Assembly: GCA_963831235.1 (NCBI GenBank)
Contig: CAWHPS010000071.1
Coordinates: 1-22,600 of the forward strand
Direction: 5' to 3'
DNA: 22,600 nucleotides
From: CAWHPS01 sp963831235
GTDB taxonomy: Bacteria > Fibrobacterota > OXYB2-FULL-49-7 > JAEUSG01
Shown here: in pieces, positions 1-7,083 of the stretch
Layout: the number at the start of each line of letters is the position of its first letter
Position numbering within the stretch: the first letter of the stretch is position 1
Made by a program: the position numbers and the translations under genes
Notes under the pieces: generated by a model
What the model saw: the letters and a program-made list of their open reading frames with translations, nothing else
Told to the model about the DNA's origin: nothing
The model's database searches: none

Positions 1-1
1 A

Positions 2-721
2 AAGATATTAAAGAAAAAAGTCTTCCGTCATGCCGCCCAGCTTCCACCCATGAATCCGGAAGAACGAACCCGATTCGCACATGAATGTCTTGATATTGGT
101 AATAGTACAGTAGGTAAAAACCATATTACGGCATTGGCACAAGCCAAACTGGCCTTTGTGAGTGACGTGTTCGATGTCATGGCCCGATTCCGGTGCAGGG
201 TTTTTTCAAGCATCGTAGAAAAAGATGCGGAACAGTCCATTGACAAATCCATTTTAAGAAAAGATTATGCTTATCTGTTTGAACGCTTTTATTATTACCT
301 CGAAGATTTAAAACAGGAAGAACAAGGGTTGGTGGTATTTGATGAATTGGAAAAATCACAAAGCCATATCCTGGTGGGACAAATGTACACCTATTTTCAA
401 AAGACTTTTAACGGCAAAATGCGGGCTGGCCGGATAATCCCGGAGCCCTTCTTCGTCCATAGTGATTTAACAACAGGAATTCAACTTGCGGATCTTGCAG
501 CATATGTTCTTTCATGGGGTTTTAGAACAGGGCCTATTGATAAACCTGCGAGAGATGAACTTGCATCTTATGCAGAACAAGTTGCAGATCTGCGTCATCG
601 TACGATAAGAGAAAAAGTGGGAAAACCGAACTTTATTATTTGGTCTATAGCACATATCACAGATTTAAGGTGTCGTTCAGAAGCTGCAATGGATGATGAC
701 GGAATTGATGGATGGAAATAA
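2..721 (+). CDS. DUF3800 family protein, 5' end outside the window
   Basis: The frame is open from the window edge, so the gene probably starts upstream; the first in-window ATG is at 50. The C-terminal part carries the segment HSDLTTGIQLADLAAYVL, which matches the conserved C-terminal QLADxxAY motif of DUF3800 proteins. The N-terminal DESG-type acidic motif expected in this family would lie outside the window. DUF3800 proteins have a predicted nuclease-like fold and often occur in defence or mobile regions; their biochemical role is poorly defined. The next gene downstream is a broken metallopeptidase, so this end of the window looks like accessory DNA. The assignment rests on the C-terminal motif only. 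Confidence 0.62.
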   Translation, partial: KILKKKVFRHAAQLPPMNPEERTRFAHECLDIGNSTVGKNHITALAQAKLAFVSDVFDVMARFRCRVFSSIVEKDAEQSIDKSILRKDYAYLFERFYYYLEDLKQEEQGLVVFDELEKSQSHILVGQMYTYFQKTFNGKMRAGRIIPEPFFVHSDLTTGIQLADLAAYVLSWGFRTGPIDKPARDELASYAEQVADLRHRTIREKVGKPNFIIWSIAHITDLRCRSEAAMDDDGIDGWK

Positions 722-842
722 AAAAAGACAATGAGCCGCTTTCGCTAAACCCAAAGTCTCCATCAATAAGATATAAAATGAGAAAACATATTTCAATAAG
801 AAAATGCATATTAAGTAAAGGCGATGGGGCCGGAACTGTTAA

Positions 843-1221
843 ACGTTTCCTGTCGTACGGGAATTGGATGATTGGTATCGTTCAAAGTTAAAGCTGGAGG
901 CACAAAACCAAATGGCCAAATGGGAGCAGGTGGTTGGAGTTAAAGTTGCAGAATGGGGAATTAAAAAGATGAAGACGAGGTGGGGGGGGGGGGGGTAATA
1001 CAAGCGCTTGCCGGATATGGCTGAACCTGGAGCTTGCGAAGAAACCAGTTCAGTGTTTGGAGCATATAATTGTCCATGAAATGACGCATCTCCTGGAACT
1101 CAGACATAATAAACGTTTTAAGCAATTCATGAATAAATTCCTGCCAAACTGGAAACTTAGTCGGTCTGAGTTGAATCGGATGTCATTGATAAATGAGCAA
1201 CGTATATTAAAAAGATCATAA
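843..1221 (+). pseudogene. YgjP-like (DUF45) metallopeptidase, frameshifted at a poly-G run
   Basis: Two frames together read as the C-terminal two thirds of a YgjP/DUF45 zinc metallopeptidase. The first (843 to the G run) contains WYRSKLKLEAQNQM and GIKKMKTRWG. The second (997-1221) starts NTSACRIWLNLELAKKP and contains the zinc motif HEMTH (1075-1089) followed by LRHNKRFKQFM, ending with TAA at 1219-1221. Family members normally read RWGSC(N) at the join; here 14 G (982-995) replace those codons and lead straight into TAA. There is also a stop at 840 just ahead of the first part, and no clear N-terminal domain, although 777-800 encodes a faintly similar RKHISIRK. YgjP-like genes are often linked to type I restriction loci; none is seen here. 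As read, no functional enzyme can be made. Confidence 0.72.
982..995 (+). repeat. Homopolymer run of 14 G
   Basis: Fourteen consecutive G follow a T at 981 inside the metallopeptidase reading frame. With 14 G the frame runs into TAA at once. With 10, 13 or 16 G the upstream and downstream frames would be joined, and 10 would keep exactly the family's usual length at this spot (W-G-G-G-N in place of W-G-S-C-N). Confidence 0.95.
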
Positions 1222-1310
1222 ACTTAGATAAAATATGTCTGATTGGAACCCACAATCCTATCTCAAATTCAAGAATGAGCGGACGTAGCCTTCCATGTGA
1301 CTTCACATTC

Positions 1311-2171
1311 TTATTCTTCACCTTCGCTGTAGAACTTTTTCAGCGCCATATTTCGTGTTGGATGCTTGAGCCGTTTTATTGCCCTCTCCTTAATCTGGCG
1401 GATGCGCTCCCGCGTGAGATCGTATTTGACCGCGATTTCCTCCAGGGTATGGCTGCGTTCACAGTCAATGCCATAGTACAGACGAATTACTTCGGATTCT
1501 CGTTTTCCCAAGGTTTTTAATATTCCCAAAACCTCATTGGTTAAGTAAAATCCGTCAATGTTCTCGTCCGGAGATGGAGCATGCTCATTGGTGATTAGGT
1601 CTATCAGAGACCCCTCTTCCTCACTATCAAAGGGTGAATCCAATGAACTGTGACCGGAGCCGATGGCAAATGCTTCCCGCACATCGCTCTCGTCAATTTT
1701 AAGGTGTCTGGCTATTTCGGAATGGTCAGGCTGACGTTTAAGCTTCTGCTCCAGCTCATTTAGTACCTTACCTACGTGAAAGACAGTTCCAACCCGGTTA
1801 AGCGGCAGTTTCAGCAGGCGCGACTGCTCTGACATGGCCTGCAGAATGGCCTGACGAATCCACCAGACAGCGTATGATATGAATTTATAGCCCTTGGTTT
1901 CATCAAACCGCTTGGCTGCCCTGATAAGCCCGATGTTTCCTTCGTTTACAAGGTCAGAGATAGGCATGCCCTGGTTTCGGTAATTTGCGGCAACTGAGAC
2001 CACGAAGCGCAGGTTTGCCTCAATCAATCTTTTCATGGCCGGTTTATCACCCTTCTTGACGGTGATAATAAGATCGTGTTCTTCGTGCCGTTTCAGCGGT
2101 TTGAACTTCGCAATATCTTTGAGATAGAGGTTGAATGAATCCTCGTTTTCATTTACAAAAGTGCTCGACAT
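1311..2171 (-). CDS. RNA polymerase sigma-70 factor, RpoD/SigA type without region 1.1
   Basis: This 286-residue protein directs RNA polymerase to promoters. It contains region 1.2 (about residues 12-40, NLYLKDIAKFKPL), region 2 (about 50-125) with NLRFVVSVA, DLVNEGNIGLIRAAKRFD and the -10-reading FISYAVWWIRQAI, a region 3 with its linker (about 126-205), and region 4 (about 210-280) with the -35-reading helix-turn-helix TLEEIAVKYDLTRERIRQI. There is no region 1.1, and the length is close to the short primary sigma factors of Bacteroidota and related phyla. It could be the housekeeping factor or a group 2 paralogue; one window cannot settle this. The ATG at 2171 has GGAG about ten bases upstream. 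The gene stands alone, with no partner on its strand nearby. Confidence 0.93.
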   Translation of the reverse strand: MSSTFVNENEDSFNLYLKDIAKFKPLKRHEEHDLIITVKKGDKPAMKRLIEANLRFVVSVAANYRNQGMPISDLVNEGNIGLIRAAKRFDETKGYKFISYAVWWIRQAILQAMSEQSRLLKLPLNRVGTVFHVGKVLNELEQKLKRQPDHSEIARHLKIDESDVREAFAIGSGHSSLDSPFDSEEEGSLIDLITNEHAPSPDENIDGFYLTNEVLGILKTLGKRESEVIRLYYGIDCERSHTLEEIAVKYDLTRERIRQIKERAIKRLKHPTRNMALKKFYSEGEE

Positions 2172-2247
2172 AGTGCCGTTTCTCCAAATAAGTTTGATTG
2201 GGTTGCGTAAAATTTAGTTTTCTTCATGAGTAAAGGAAACACAATTA

Positions 2248-2412
2248 TGAAAACAATTAAGGGAATTTCTTTTATTTTTTTTAAACGTGCAGCACCTCTT
2301 GATTGTCAGCTCAAAGCTCGGTATTCCTCTTCACGTAAATATTCCGGATGACTGTATGCTTACTGGTGTGGTTATGGTTGATCAGATAAAGTTGGCACAG
2401 GTTCTTGATTAA
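2248..2412 (+). pseudogene. Possible MazF/PemK toxin C-terminal remnant
   Basis: A 54-codon ORF starting at an ATG ends with HVNIPDDCMLTGVVMVDQIK. Its VNIP..... LTGVVMVDQIK pattern resembles the end of MazF/PemK-type endoribonucleases, where a proline-containing strand is followed by a G-x-V-x-x-D-Q-I/V motif. The preceding residues do not look like a MazF N-terminus, no antitoxin gene is adjacent, and the ORF is half the usual length. I read it as a decayed fragment next to a tRNA gene, but chance similarity over a short stretch is possible. Confidence 0.33.
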
Positions 2413-2438
2413 AAACTGCATTTTTTCAGAGGGAAGAC

Positions 2439-2468
2439 TTGCTTTAAGTCTTTGAAAATAAGTATCTT
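2439..2468 (+). promoter_or_regulatory. Candidate promoter of the tRNA-Arg gene
   Basis: TTGCTT (2439-2444) and TATCTT (2463-2468) are separated by 18 bases and lie 11 bases ahead of the mature tRNA end. A small inverted repeat, AAGACTT-GCTTT-AAGTCTT, overlaps the -35 hexamer. Call made by consensus matching only. Confidence 0.4.
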
Positions 2469-2478
2469 AGTTTACAAT

Positions 2479-2552
2479 GTGCCCATAGCTCAATTGGATA
2501 GAGTATCTGGCTACGGACCAGAAGGCTCGGGGTTCGACTCCCTGTGGGCACG
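2479..2552 (+). tRNA. tRNA-Arg (anticodon ACG)
   Basis: The sequence folds as a full cloverleaf. The acceptor stem is GTGCCCA (2479-2485) with TGGGCAC (2545-2551) and discriminator G. The D arm is GCTC...GAGT. The anticodon arm is TCTGG-CTACGGA-CCAGA, placing ACG at the anticodon, and the T arm contains GGTTCGACTCC. ACG with A34 converted to inosine reads CGU, CGC and CGA arginine codons. The CCA tail is not encoded, so it must be added after transcription. A strong terminator follows within ten bases, so this is a single-gene transcript. Confidence 0.96.
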
Positions 2553-2561
2553 TTTAAATTT

Positions 2562-2610
2562 AAGCCCTCTAAACCATTGATTAAAAACGGTTTGGAGGGC
2601 TTCTTTATTT
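2562..2610 (+). terminator. Intrinsic terminator after tRNA-Arg
   Basis: A 14-bp stem, AAGCCCTCTAAACC (2562-2575) with GGTTTGGAGGGCTT (2589-2602) and one G-T pair, encloses a 13-base loop and is followed by CTTTATTT. It ends the tRNA transcript and separates it from the GT9 gene. Confidence 0.88.
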
Positions 2611-2615
2611 GTATA

Positions 2616-2645
2616 TTGACAAATAAAATTTATGCATGACATATT
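2616..2645 (+). promoter_or_regulatory. Candidate promoter of the GT9 operon
   Basis: A perfect TTGACA (2616-2621) is followed after 18 bases by CATATT (2640-2645), directly past the tRNA terminator and upstream of the GT9 start. A transcript starting near 2652 would have a very short leader before the GTG at 2657, or about 20 bases before the alternative GTG at 2672. Confidence 0.45.
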
Positions 2646-2656
2646 AAGTCCTGGAA

Positions 2657-3916
2657 GTGTATTTTATTTCCGTGAACATCCGTAATAAAATCCTTGTTGA
2701 CAGAATTGTAGGCCAGCCTGTGGCCTTTGCTCTTAATCTTATGGCGCGGCTCATAGCGAGGCCGCTTAAGCGTAACCACAATCTTCAAACAGATTTCAAA
2801 CGGATTGTAGTATGCAAATATGTGGGAATGGGAAGCATAATACAATTAACGCCCCTCTTACTGACTCTTAAGGAAAATTATCCGCACGCCAGGATAATGT
2901 TTGTGACGTCCAAATCAAATCGAGAGCTGGTAGCGCATATCGGATTGGCCGACCGTATAATCATTGTAAACGACGCTGGACTGGCATCTCTCTTTGTCTC
3001 AACCTTGAAAGCCCTCATTGAATTGTGGCAATTCAGGCCCGAACTATACCTTGACTTTGAGATATTTTCCAATTTCAGCGGCCTTGTTTCAACCATGAGC
3101 TGCGCATTGAACAGGATAGGTTTTTTCAAAAGCTCATTTAAATCTCGGTCCGGAATGTATAATTATCTTGTTTATTATAATATGAAAGCCCCTGTATCAG
3201 AGGTTTATCTCCAAATGGCAAGGCTTATTGGCTGTAAAACCATTGTGCACAAGCTATACAAGGTCAGTGTTTCTCATGATGACAGAAAAAAGCTTGAAAA
3301 TATATTTCCCCTTGTAAATCGCGATAAATATATTATTATTAATCCAAATGCATCAGAGCTTCGCATTGAAAGGCGTTGGGATGGCAAGGCTTTTGCCGGA
3401 TTAATTGAGATTATGGCTAAGTCAAGACCTGAACTTGATATCGTCCTCATTGGAGACCAATCCGAGACAGCTTATGTTGCAGGGGTACTTGATGGCATAA
3501 AACATGAATACCGAAAGAAGATAACTGATATTACCGGCAAGCTTACCCTTGGAATGCTGATAGCCCTTATAGACAGTGCAGAATTGCTTATAACCAATGA
3601 TACCGGACCCATGCATATCGCTTTTTCCCTTGGCAAAAGGGCTGTCACCCTCTGGGGGCCGTGTCATCCAATGCAGTATGGCAATTTCCCTGATTCATTC
3701 CCGATTTATAAAAACATCTACTGCAGTCCGTGCATCTTTGAATTTGAGATACCTCCTTGCAAGGGAGATAACCAATGTATGAAGGCCATCTCCATTTCTG
3801 AAGTCAAGGAGGCTGTGGATGCTGCTCTTAGTGGGTGTGTGGGCAGACCCGCAAATACAGGGGAAATGATTTACACGCGTCAAGACAATCACCCTCTTGG
3901 AATTGTTGTCAATTAA
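2657..3916 (+). CDS. Glycosyltransferase family 9 (heptosyltransferase-like)
   Basis: GT9 enzymes are GT-B fold transferases that move sugars, classically ADP-heptose, onto lipopolysaccharide core or other cell-surface glycans at the inner face of the membrane. The N-terminal half has VVCKYVGMGSIIQLTPLLLTLK, matching the GT9 start (a G-D/S-xxxxTP loop). The C-terminal half has the nucleotide-sugar site ITNDTGPMHIAFSLGK with N314, D315, T316 and G317, then LWGP. A cysteine-rich stretch, CSPCIF...PPCKGDNQC, near the end is also typical of the family. The start is a GTG at 2657; a GTG at 2672 (VNIRNK) is an alternative. The stop lies two bases before the next gene, so the two are co-transcribed. 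The donor sugar cannot be read from the sequence. Confidence 0.88.
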   Translation: MYFISVNIRNKILVDRIVGQPVAFALNLMARLIARPLKRNHNLQTDFKRIVVCKYVGMGSIIQLTPLLLTLKENYPHARIMFVTSKSNRELVAHIGLADRIIIVNDAGLASLFVSTLKALIELWQFRPELYLDFEIFSNFSGLVSTMSCALNRIGFFKSSFKSRSGMYNYLVYYNMKAPVSEVYLQMARLIGCKTIVHKLYKVSVSHDDRKKLENIFPLVNRDKYIIINPNASELRIERRWDGKAFAGLIEIMAKSRPELDIVLIGDQSETAYVAGVLDGIKHEYRKKITDITGKLTLGMLIALIDSAELLITNDTGPMHIAFSLGKRAVTLWGPCHPMQYGNFPDSFPIYKNIYCSPCIFEFEIPPCKGDNQCMKAISISEVKEAVDAALSGCVGRPANTGEMIYTRQDNHPLGIVVN

Positions 3917-3918
3917 CC

Positions 3919-4956
3919 ATGATGCCTGTACGCACATCCCTTAATTTTATTAAATCCTGGAACACTCGTTGCAAAAGGCCTTTCAAACTTACTTTGAGTT
4001 TGACGGACAAATGTAACAGCCGATGCCTTCATTGCGGTATATGGAAGCAGGGATCAAAGATTGATTTGCCTTTAAACATAATTGAAAATTTATTTGCCAG
4101 TTACCCGTATTTTACCTGGATAGATCTTACTGGTGGTGAAATATTCATGCGGCAGGATTTGATTGAAGCAATAAGCATAATCATAAACAAAACCAGGAAG
4201 CTCGAGTATTTGCATTTTCCGACAAATGCATTATGTGTTGACACTTTCGAGAAGATTCTTGCAATCAGAAAGATTTTCAAGGGCAGGCTTGTAATCACTG
4301 TAAGTGTGGATGGTACTGAAGCAGTTCATGATCATGTTCGTGGCGTAAAAGGCGGGTTTAATAAGGCTATTGAACTTATAAATAAGCTTAAGGCCGCGTC
4401 TTTTCCAGCAACGGATGTATATGCAGGCATGACTCTCTTTTCCGAAAACGCGGGAAATGTTATTGAAACAGAATCAGCATTGTCAAAGACAATTTATAAA
4501 TTCAGGACAAAAGATCTTCATGTTAATTTTGCCCATGTGTCGAATTATTACAAGAACATAGACGATTTCAGGCCCATGCCTGGAAAACACAGTGCAATAC
4601 AAACTCTGGAGAAACGCGGAGGATACGGGCTGTTTGCACTTCTTGAAAAAGGTTTTAGAAGACTATATGAACAGTATGAAACAACCGGAAAATGCCCTAT
4701 TCCGTGCAGATCAGGAGAGGTTTCTCTTTATATAGATTATTCGGCAAACATGAAGGTTTGTACAATGTGGGATATTAATGGTGTTTCACTTGAAAAATAT
4801 GGGTTTGACATAAACAAGGCAATTGACTCTCCTGAATTTAAAAAACTTCTTGAGGCGGTTAAAAACAATGGGTGTGTTCAATGCTTTACGCCTTGCGAGG
4901 CTTATCAGACAATACTTTCTTCTCCACTAAAATCCTTAAGGAGCTTTTTCTTTTAG
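3919..4956 (+). CDS. Radical SAM protein with C-terminal SPASM/twitch-like cysteines
   Basis: This is a radical SAM enzyme that would bind a 4Fe-4S cluster and cleave S-adenosylmethionine. The cluster motif CNSRCLHC (C32, C36, C39 from the ATG at 3919) is followed by the SAM-binding DLTGGE. A C-terminal region has CPIPC, then KVCTMWD, then a CVQCFTPC cluster, as in SPASM/twitch domains that hold extra iron-sulfur clusters. The frame is open further upstream to 3835, but that start would lie inside the GT9 gene; the ATG at 3919 falls two bases after the GT9 stop and gives the family's normal N-terminus. The 3' end overlaps the opposite-strand gene by 21 bp. SPASM-type enzymes modify peptides, sugars or lipids; the GT9 neighbour suggests cell-surface glycan or lipid chemistry, which is inference. 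Confidence 0.87.
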   Translation: MMPVRTSLNFIKSWNTRCKRPFKLTLSLTDKCNSRCLHCGIWKQGSKIDLPLNIIENLFASYPYFTWIDLTGGEIFMRQDLIEAISIIINKTRKLEYLHFPTNALCVDTFEKILAIRKIFKGRLVITVSVDGTEAVHDHVRGVKGGFNKAIELINKLKAASFPATDVYAGMTLFSENAGNVIETESALSKTIYKFRTKDLHVNFAHVSNYYKNIDDFRPMPGKHSAIQTLEKRGGYGLFALLEKGFRRLYEQYETTGKCPIPCRSGEVSLYIDYSANMKVCTMWDINGVSLEKYGFDINKAIDSPEFKKLLEAVKNNGCVQCFTPCEAYQTILSSPLKSLRSFFF

Positions 4957-5679
4957 CTCTTTAGGTGAGCGGTCCTTAAAAAGCATTGGGAAGATTCCAG
5001 GAAAAACAAAAAACAAGAATGCCAAAACAAGTGAAGCAAGGGCGATAATCGAGAAGGTTCGATATTTCGGGAAGCGCAGATCAATTTCATAGCTTCCGTT
5101 TTCAGGCACCACAAAAGCAAGTTGTCCATCAACATTAAATACATCATGCTTATTGTTTCCTGAATATGCTGTCCAGTTTGGAAAATAATTCTCTCTAACA
5201 ATCGCAGTATCACCTTTTGCCGCGTTTTCAAGGTTAACCTTCATTTTAAAATATCCATCATCCACAAGTTCGCCTGTTCCATTCTTAAGGGTGACGCTGC
5301 GTGGGTCAGCTTCAAGAAACTGGAAAATGCACCAGGGCTGCTTTTGCCATATTATTTTGAAAGGAGCGTCGGCTTTTGAGAAATAATTTCTGCTCGGATC
5401 AGAATAAACAACCAGATATTCGATGCCCCATTTTCTGAGCACTGATTTGATTTCATCAACCGAATAAAAATCGAGGGGTGATCCGCGAAATGCACCGCCC
5501 TGAATTGAGTTTCCGCTGAATAGACTGAAGTGATAACTATCCATTGTGGTTGCAAAAAGCCTTTTCTTAAGCTCATAAGACCATTGTGATTCCCAGTGTC
5601 CAGGGATTATCGGAGAAGCTGAAAAAAGATTTTTGTCGCTTAGCATGTTGTAATGTGCCTGATTTTCAAAAAGTATCAT
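4936..5679 (-). CDS. C-terminal part of a YfhO-like membrane protein
   Basis: This 247-residue ORF reads as the extracytoplasmic C-terminal domain and last membrane helix of a YfhO-like/GT-C protein. It contains ILFENQAHYNM at its start, a beta-rich segment with VRENYFPNWTAYSG (compare the YfhO pattern YYPGWxAYVDG) and FVVPENGSYEIDLRF, then a final hydrophobic helix (about residues 208-230, SIIALASLVLAFLFFVF). Such a domain is not expected to work alone. Its ATG overlaps the stop of the preceding ORF as ATGA. One extra C in the overlap region would fuse the two into one protein of about 715 residues, the usual size of the family. It is therefore either a frameshifted gene or, less likely, a coupled two-subunit version. 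Confidence 0.72.
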   Translation of the reverse strand: MILFENQAHYNMLSDKNLFSASPIIPGHWESQWSYELKKRLFATTMDSYHFSLFSGNSIQGGAFRGSPLDFYSVDEIKSVLRKWGIEYLVVYSDPSRNYFSKADAPFKIIWQKQPWCIFQFLEADPRSVTLKNGTGELVDDGYFKMKVNLENAAKGDTAIVRENYFPNWTAYSGNNKHDVFNVDGQLAFVVPENGSYEIDLRFPKYRTFSIIALASLVLAFLFFVFPGIFPMLFKDRSPKELKEKAP

Positions 5680-7079
5680 GTTGCCAGGAAGCTGTCCTTT
5701 ACTGCCTGGTAAAGATCAGAATAGTCCTCTTTCAGGGATTTAAAATGGGGATATGGTTCGGTAATGCCTCTGAAAGTCATGGGGAGAATAAGAAGCGGGA
5801 TGAGCATGATGTTCTGTATCCTGTACGAAGCCATGTTTTTCAGCAAAAGATATGACAGTAGAATCGGGATCAAAAAAGCATATAAATAACATATCCTGGC
5901 CTTAAGAAGCTGTATTATTTCAAATCCGAACCCGTTAATAATAAAGACCGCAAAAAGGTAAAGCGCTATTTTACGCATTAATGCATTACCTTTGAGTAAG
6001 GCGAAAAGGGTTGCAGGGAGAACGATTATGCCGAGGCGTTCCATTCTATACTGTGCATTAAGGAGAAACGGAAAGTTTAAATTGGTCCTGTATTCTTTCA
6101 GGGTGTTTACGGCCTGCTGCAGGAATGTTTTCGGAGCGCAATATACTCCCACACCATTTGTAAACCAATTGTGATAATAAAGCATATAAAATGAGTAATG
6201 GAGGGTCATAAAAAAGGCAAATCCCAATGAAAAGAATGATGCCCATGCTAGTACCCGATTGCGGGATAAAACATTTTCTACTCCTATAAAAAGGAGTGAA
6301 TAGATAAAAAAGGCGACATGCGCATGCATGGTAAGTGATATTGATATGGCAAGAAGAAATGGTGCTGTTTTGGATCCGTTTTTCATTTTTTCAAAAAGGC
6401 ACAAATTCAGGATAAACAGATCCAGTCCCATCAGGTTATCTATCATCCCGAAAAGGTTGATGAAAAAACTTGCAAGAAAAACCGATGAATATGCGAAAAC
6501 ACCTGCGCCCATCCTACTGTCTTTCATTGTCAGCATTACATAAAAGCGGCACAGGAAAGGAAAAATAATGTAGAAAAGCAGGATCATTGCATGATAACCG
6601 ATTTTATGGCCGAATATAAGGCTGAAAGGAAGAAGAAATAGCGACCGGTTCATGGGTATATCAGAAACCATGTAATATCCGCCAAGCATTTTGCTGTCCC
6701 AGCCGAACATGCCGCCATCAAGCAGTGTTTCAACACCCTTTATGGATCCTGTATATCCAGGTGTGAGATCATCAGACATAATGATCTTGTTCCAGTCTTG
6801 AATAGGGAACTTTTGAAAAAACAGCCATATAATAAGGAGCGTGAAGATTATAATGATCCTGGTGGGGGTGAAGGTTGAATAAATCCGATCAAGTTTCATT
6901 TTCAGGATATCGCCACGAATGATAAGCAGTAAAAGCCAAAGCCCGGTTAGAACCAAGGTGGCATTGGTTATGGGAAAGTTTAAAAACAAATTGAGGCCCA
7001 GGAAGATAAGGGTAAGAATAGAGACAATAACATCATTTCCAAACAGGTAATTCAAAATTTTCTTAAAAGTATTAATCAT
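5676..7079 (-). CDS. YfhO-like/GT-C multi-span membrane protein, N-terminal part
   Basis: This 467-residue protein is strongly hydrophobic, with around ten or more membrane helices. The first extracytoplasmic loop contains the acidic pair in IIMSDDLTPGY, where GT-C glycosyltransferases place catalytic aspartates, followed by LLDGGMFGWDSKMLGGYYM. GT-C enzymes use polyprenyl-phosphate sugars on the outer side of the inner membrane. The ORF stops at 5676 after DLYQAVKDSFLAT, just where YfhO-like proteins continue into a soluble C-terminal domain; that domain is present in the next frame. The gene starts 4 bp after the end of the B12-binding radical SAM gene, so it belongs to the same operon. The substrate is unknown, and no characterised homologue can be named. 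Confidence 0.7.
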   Translation of the reverse strand: MINTFKKILNYLFGNDVIVSILTLIFLGLNLFLNFPITNATLVLTGLWLLLLIIRGDILKMKLDRIYSTFTPTRIIIIFTLLIIWLFFQKFPIQDWNKIIMSDDLTPGYTGSIKGVETLLDGGMFGWDSKMLGGYYMVSDIPMNRSLFLLPFSLIFGHKIGYHAMILLFYIIFPFLCRFYVMLTMKDSRMGAGVFAYSSVFLASFFINLFGMIDNLMGLDLFILNLCLFEKMKNGSKTAPFLLAISISLTMHAHVAFFIYSLLFIGVENVLSRNRVLAWASFFSLGFAFFMTLHYSFYMLYYHNWFTNGVGVYCAPKTFLQQAVNTLKEYRTNLNFPFLLNAQYRMERLGIIVLPATLFALLKGNALMRKIALYLFAVFIINGFGFEIIQLLKARICYLYAFLIPILLSYLLLKNMASYRIQNIMLIPLLILPMTFRGITEPYPHFKSLKEDYSDLYQAVKDSFLAT

Positions 7080-7083
7080 GATA

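Noticed and set aside
1275..1520. Plus-strand ORF of 81 codons opposite the sigma factor
   Set aside because: It lies antisense to the conserved region 4 of the sigma gene and its protein resembles nothing known; it is a shadow of codon usage on the other strand.
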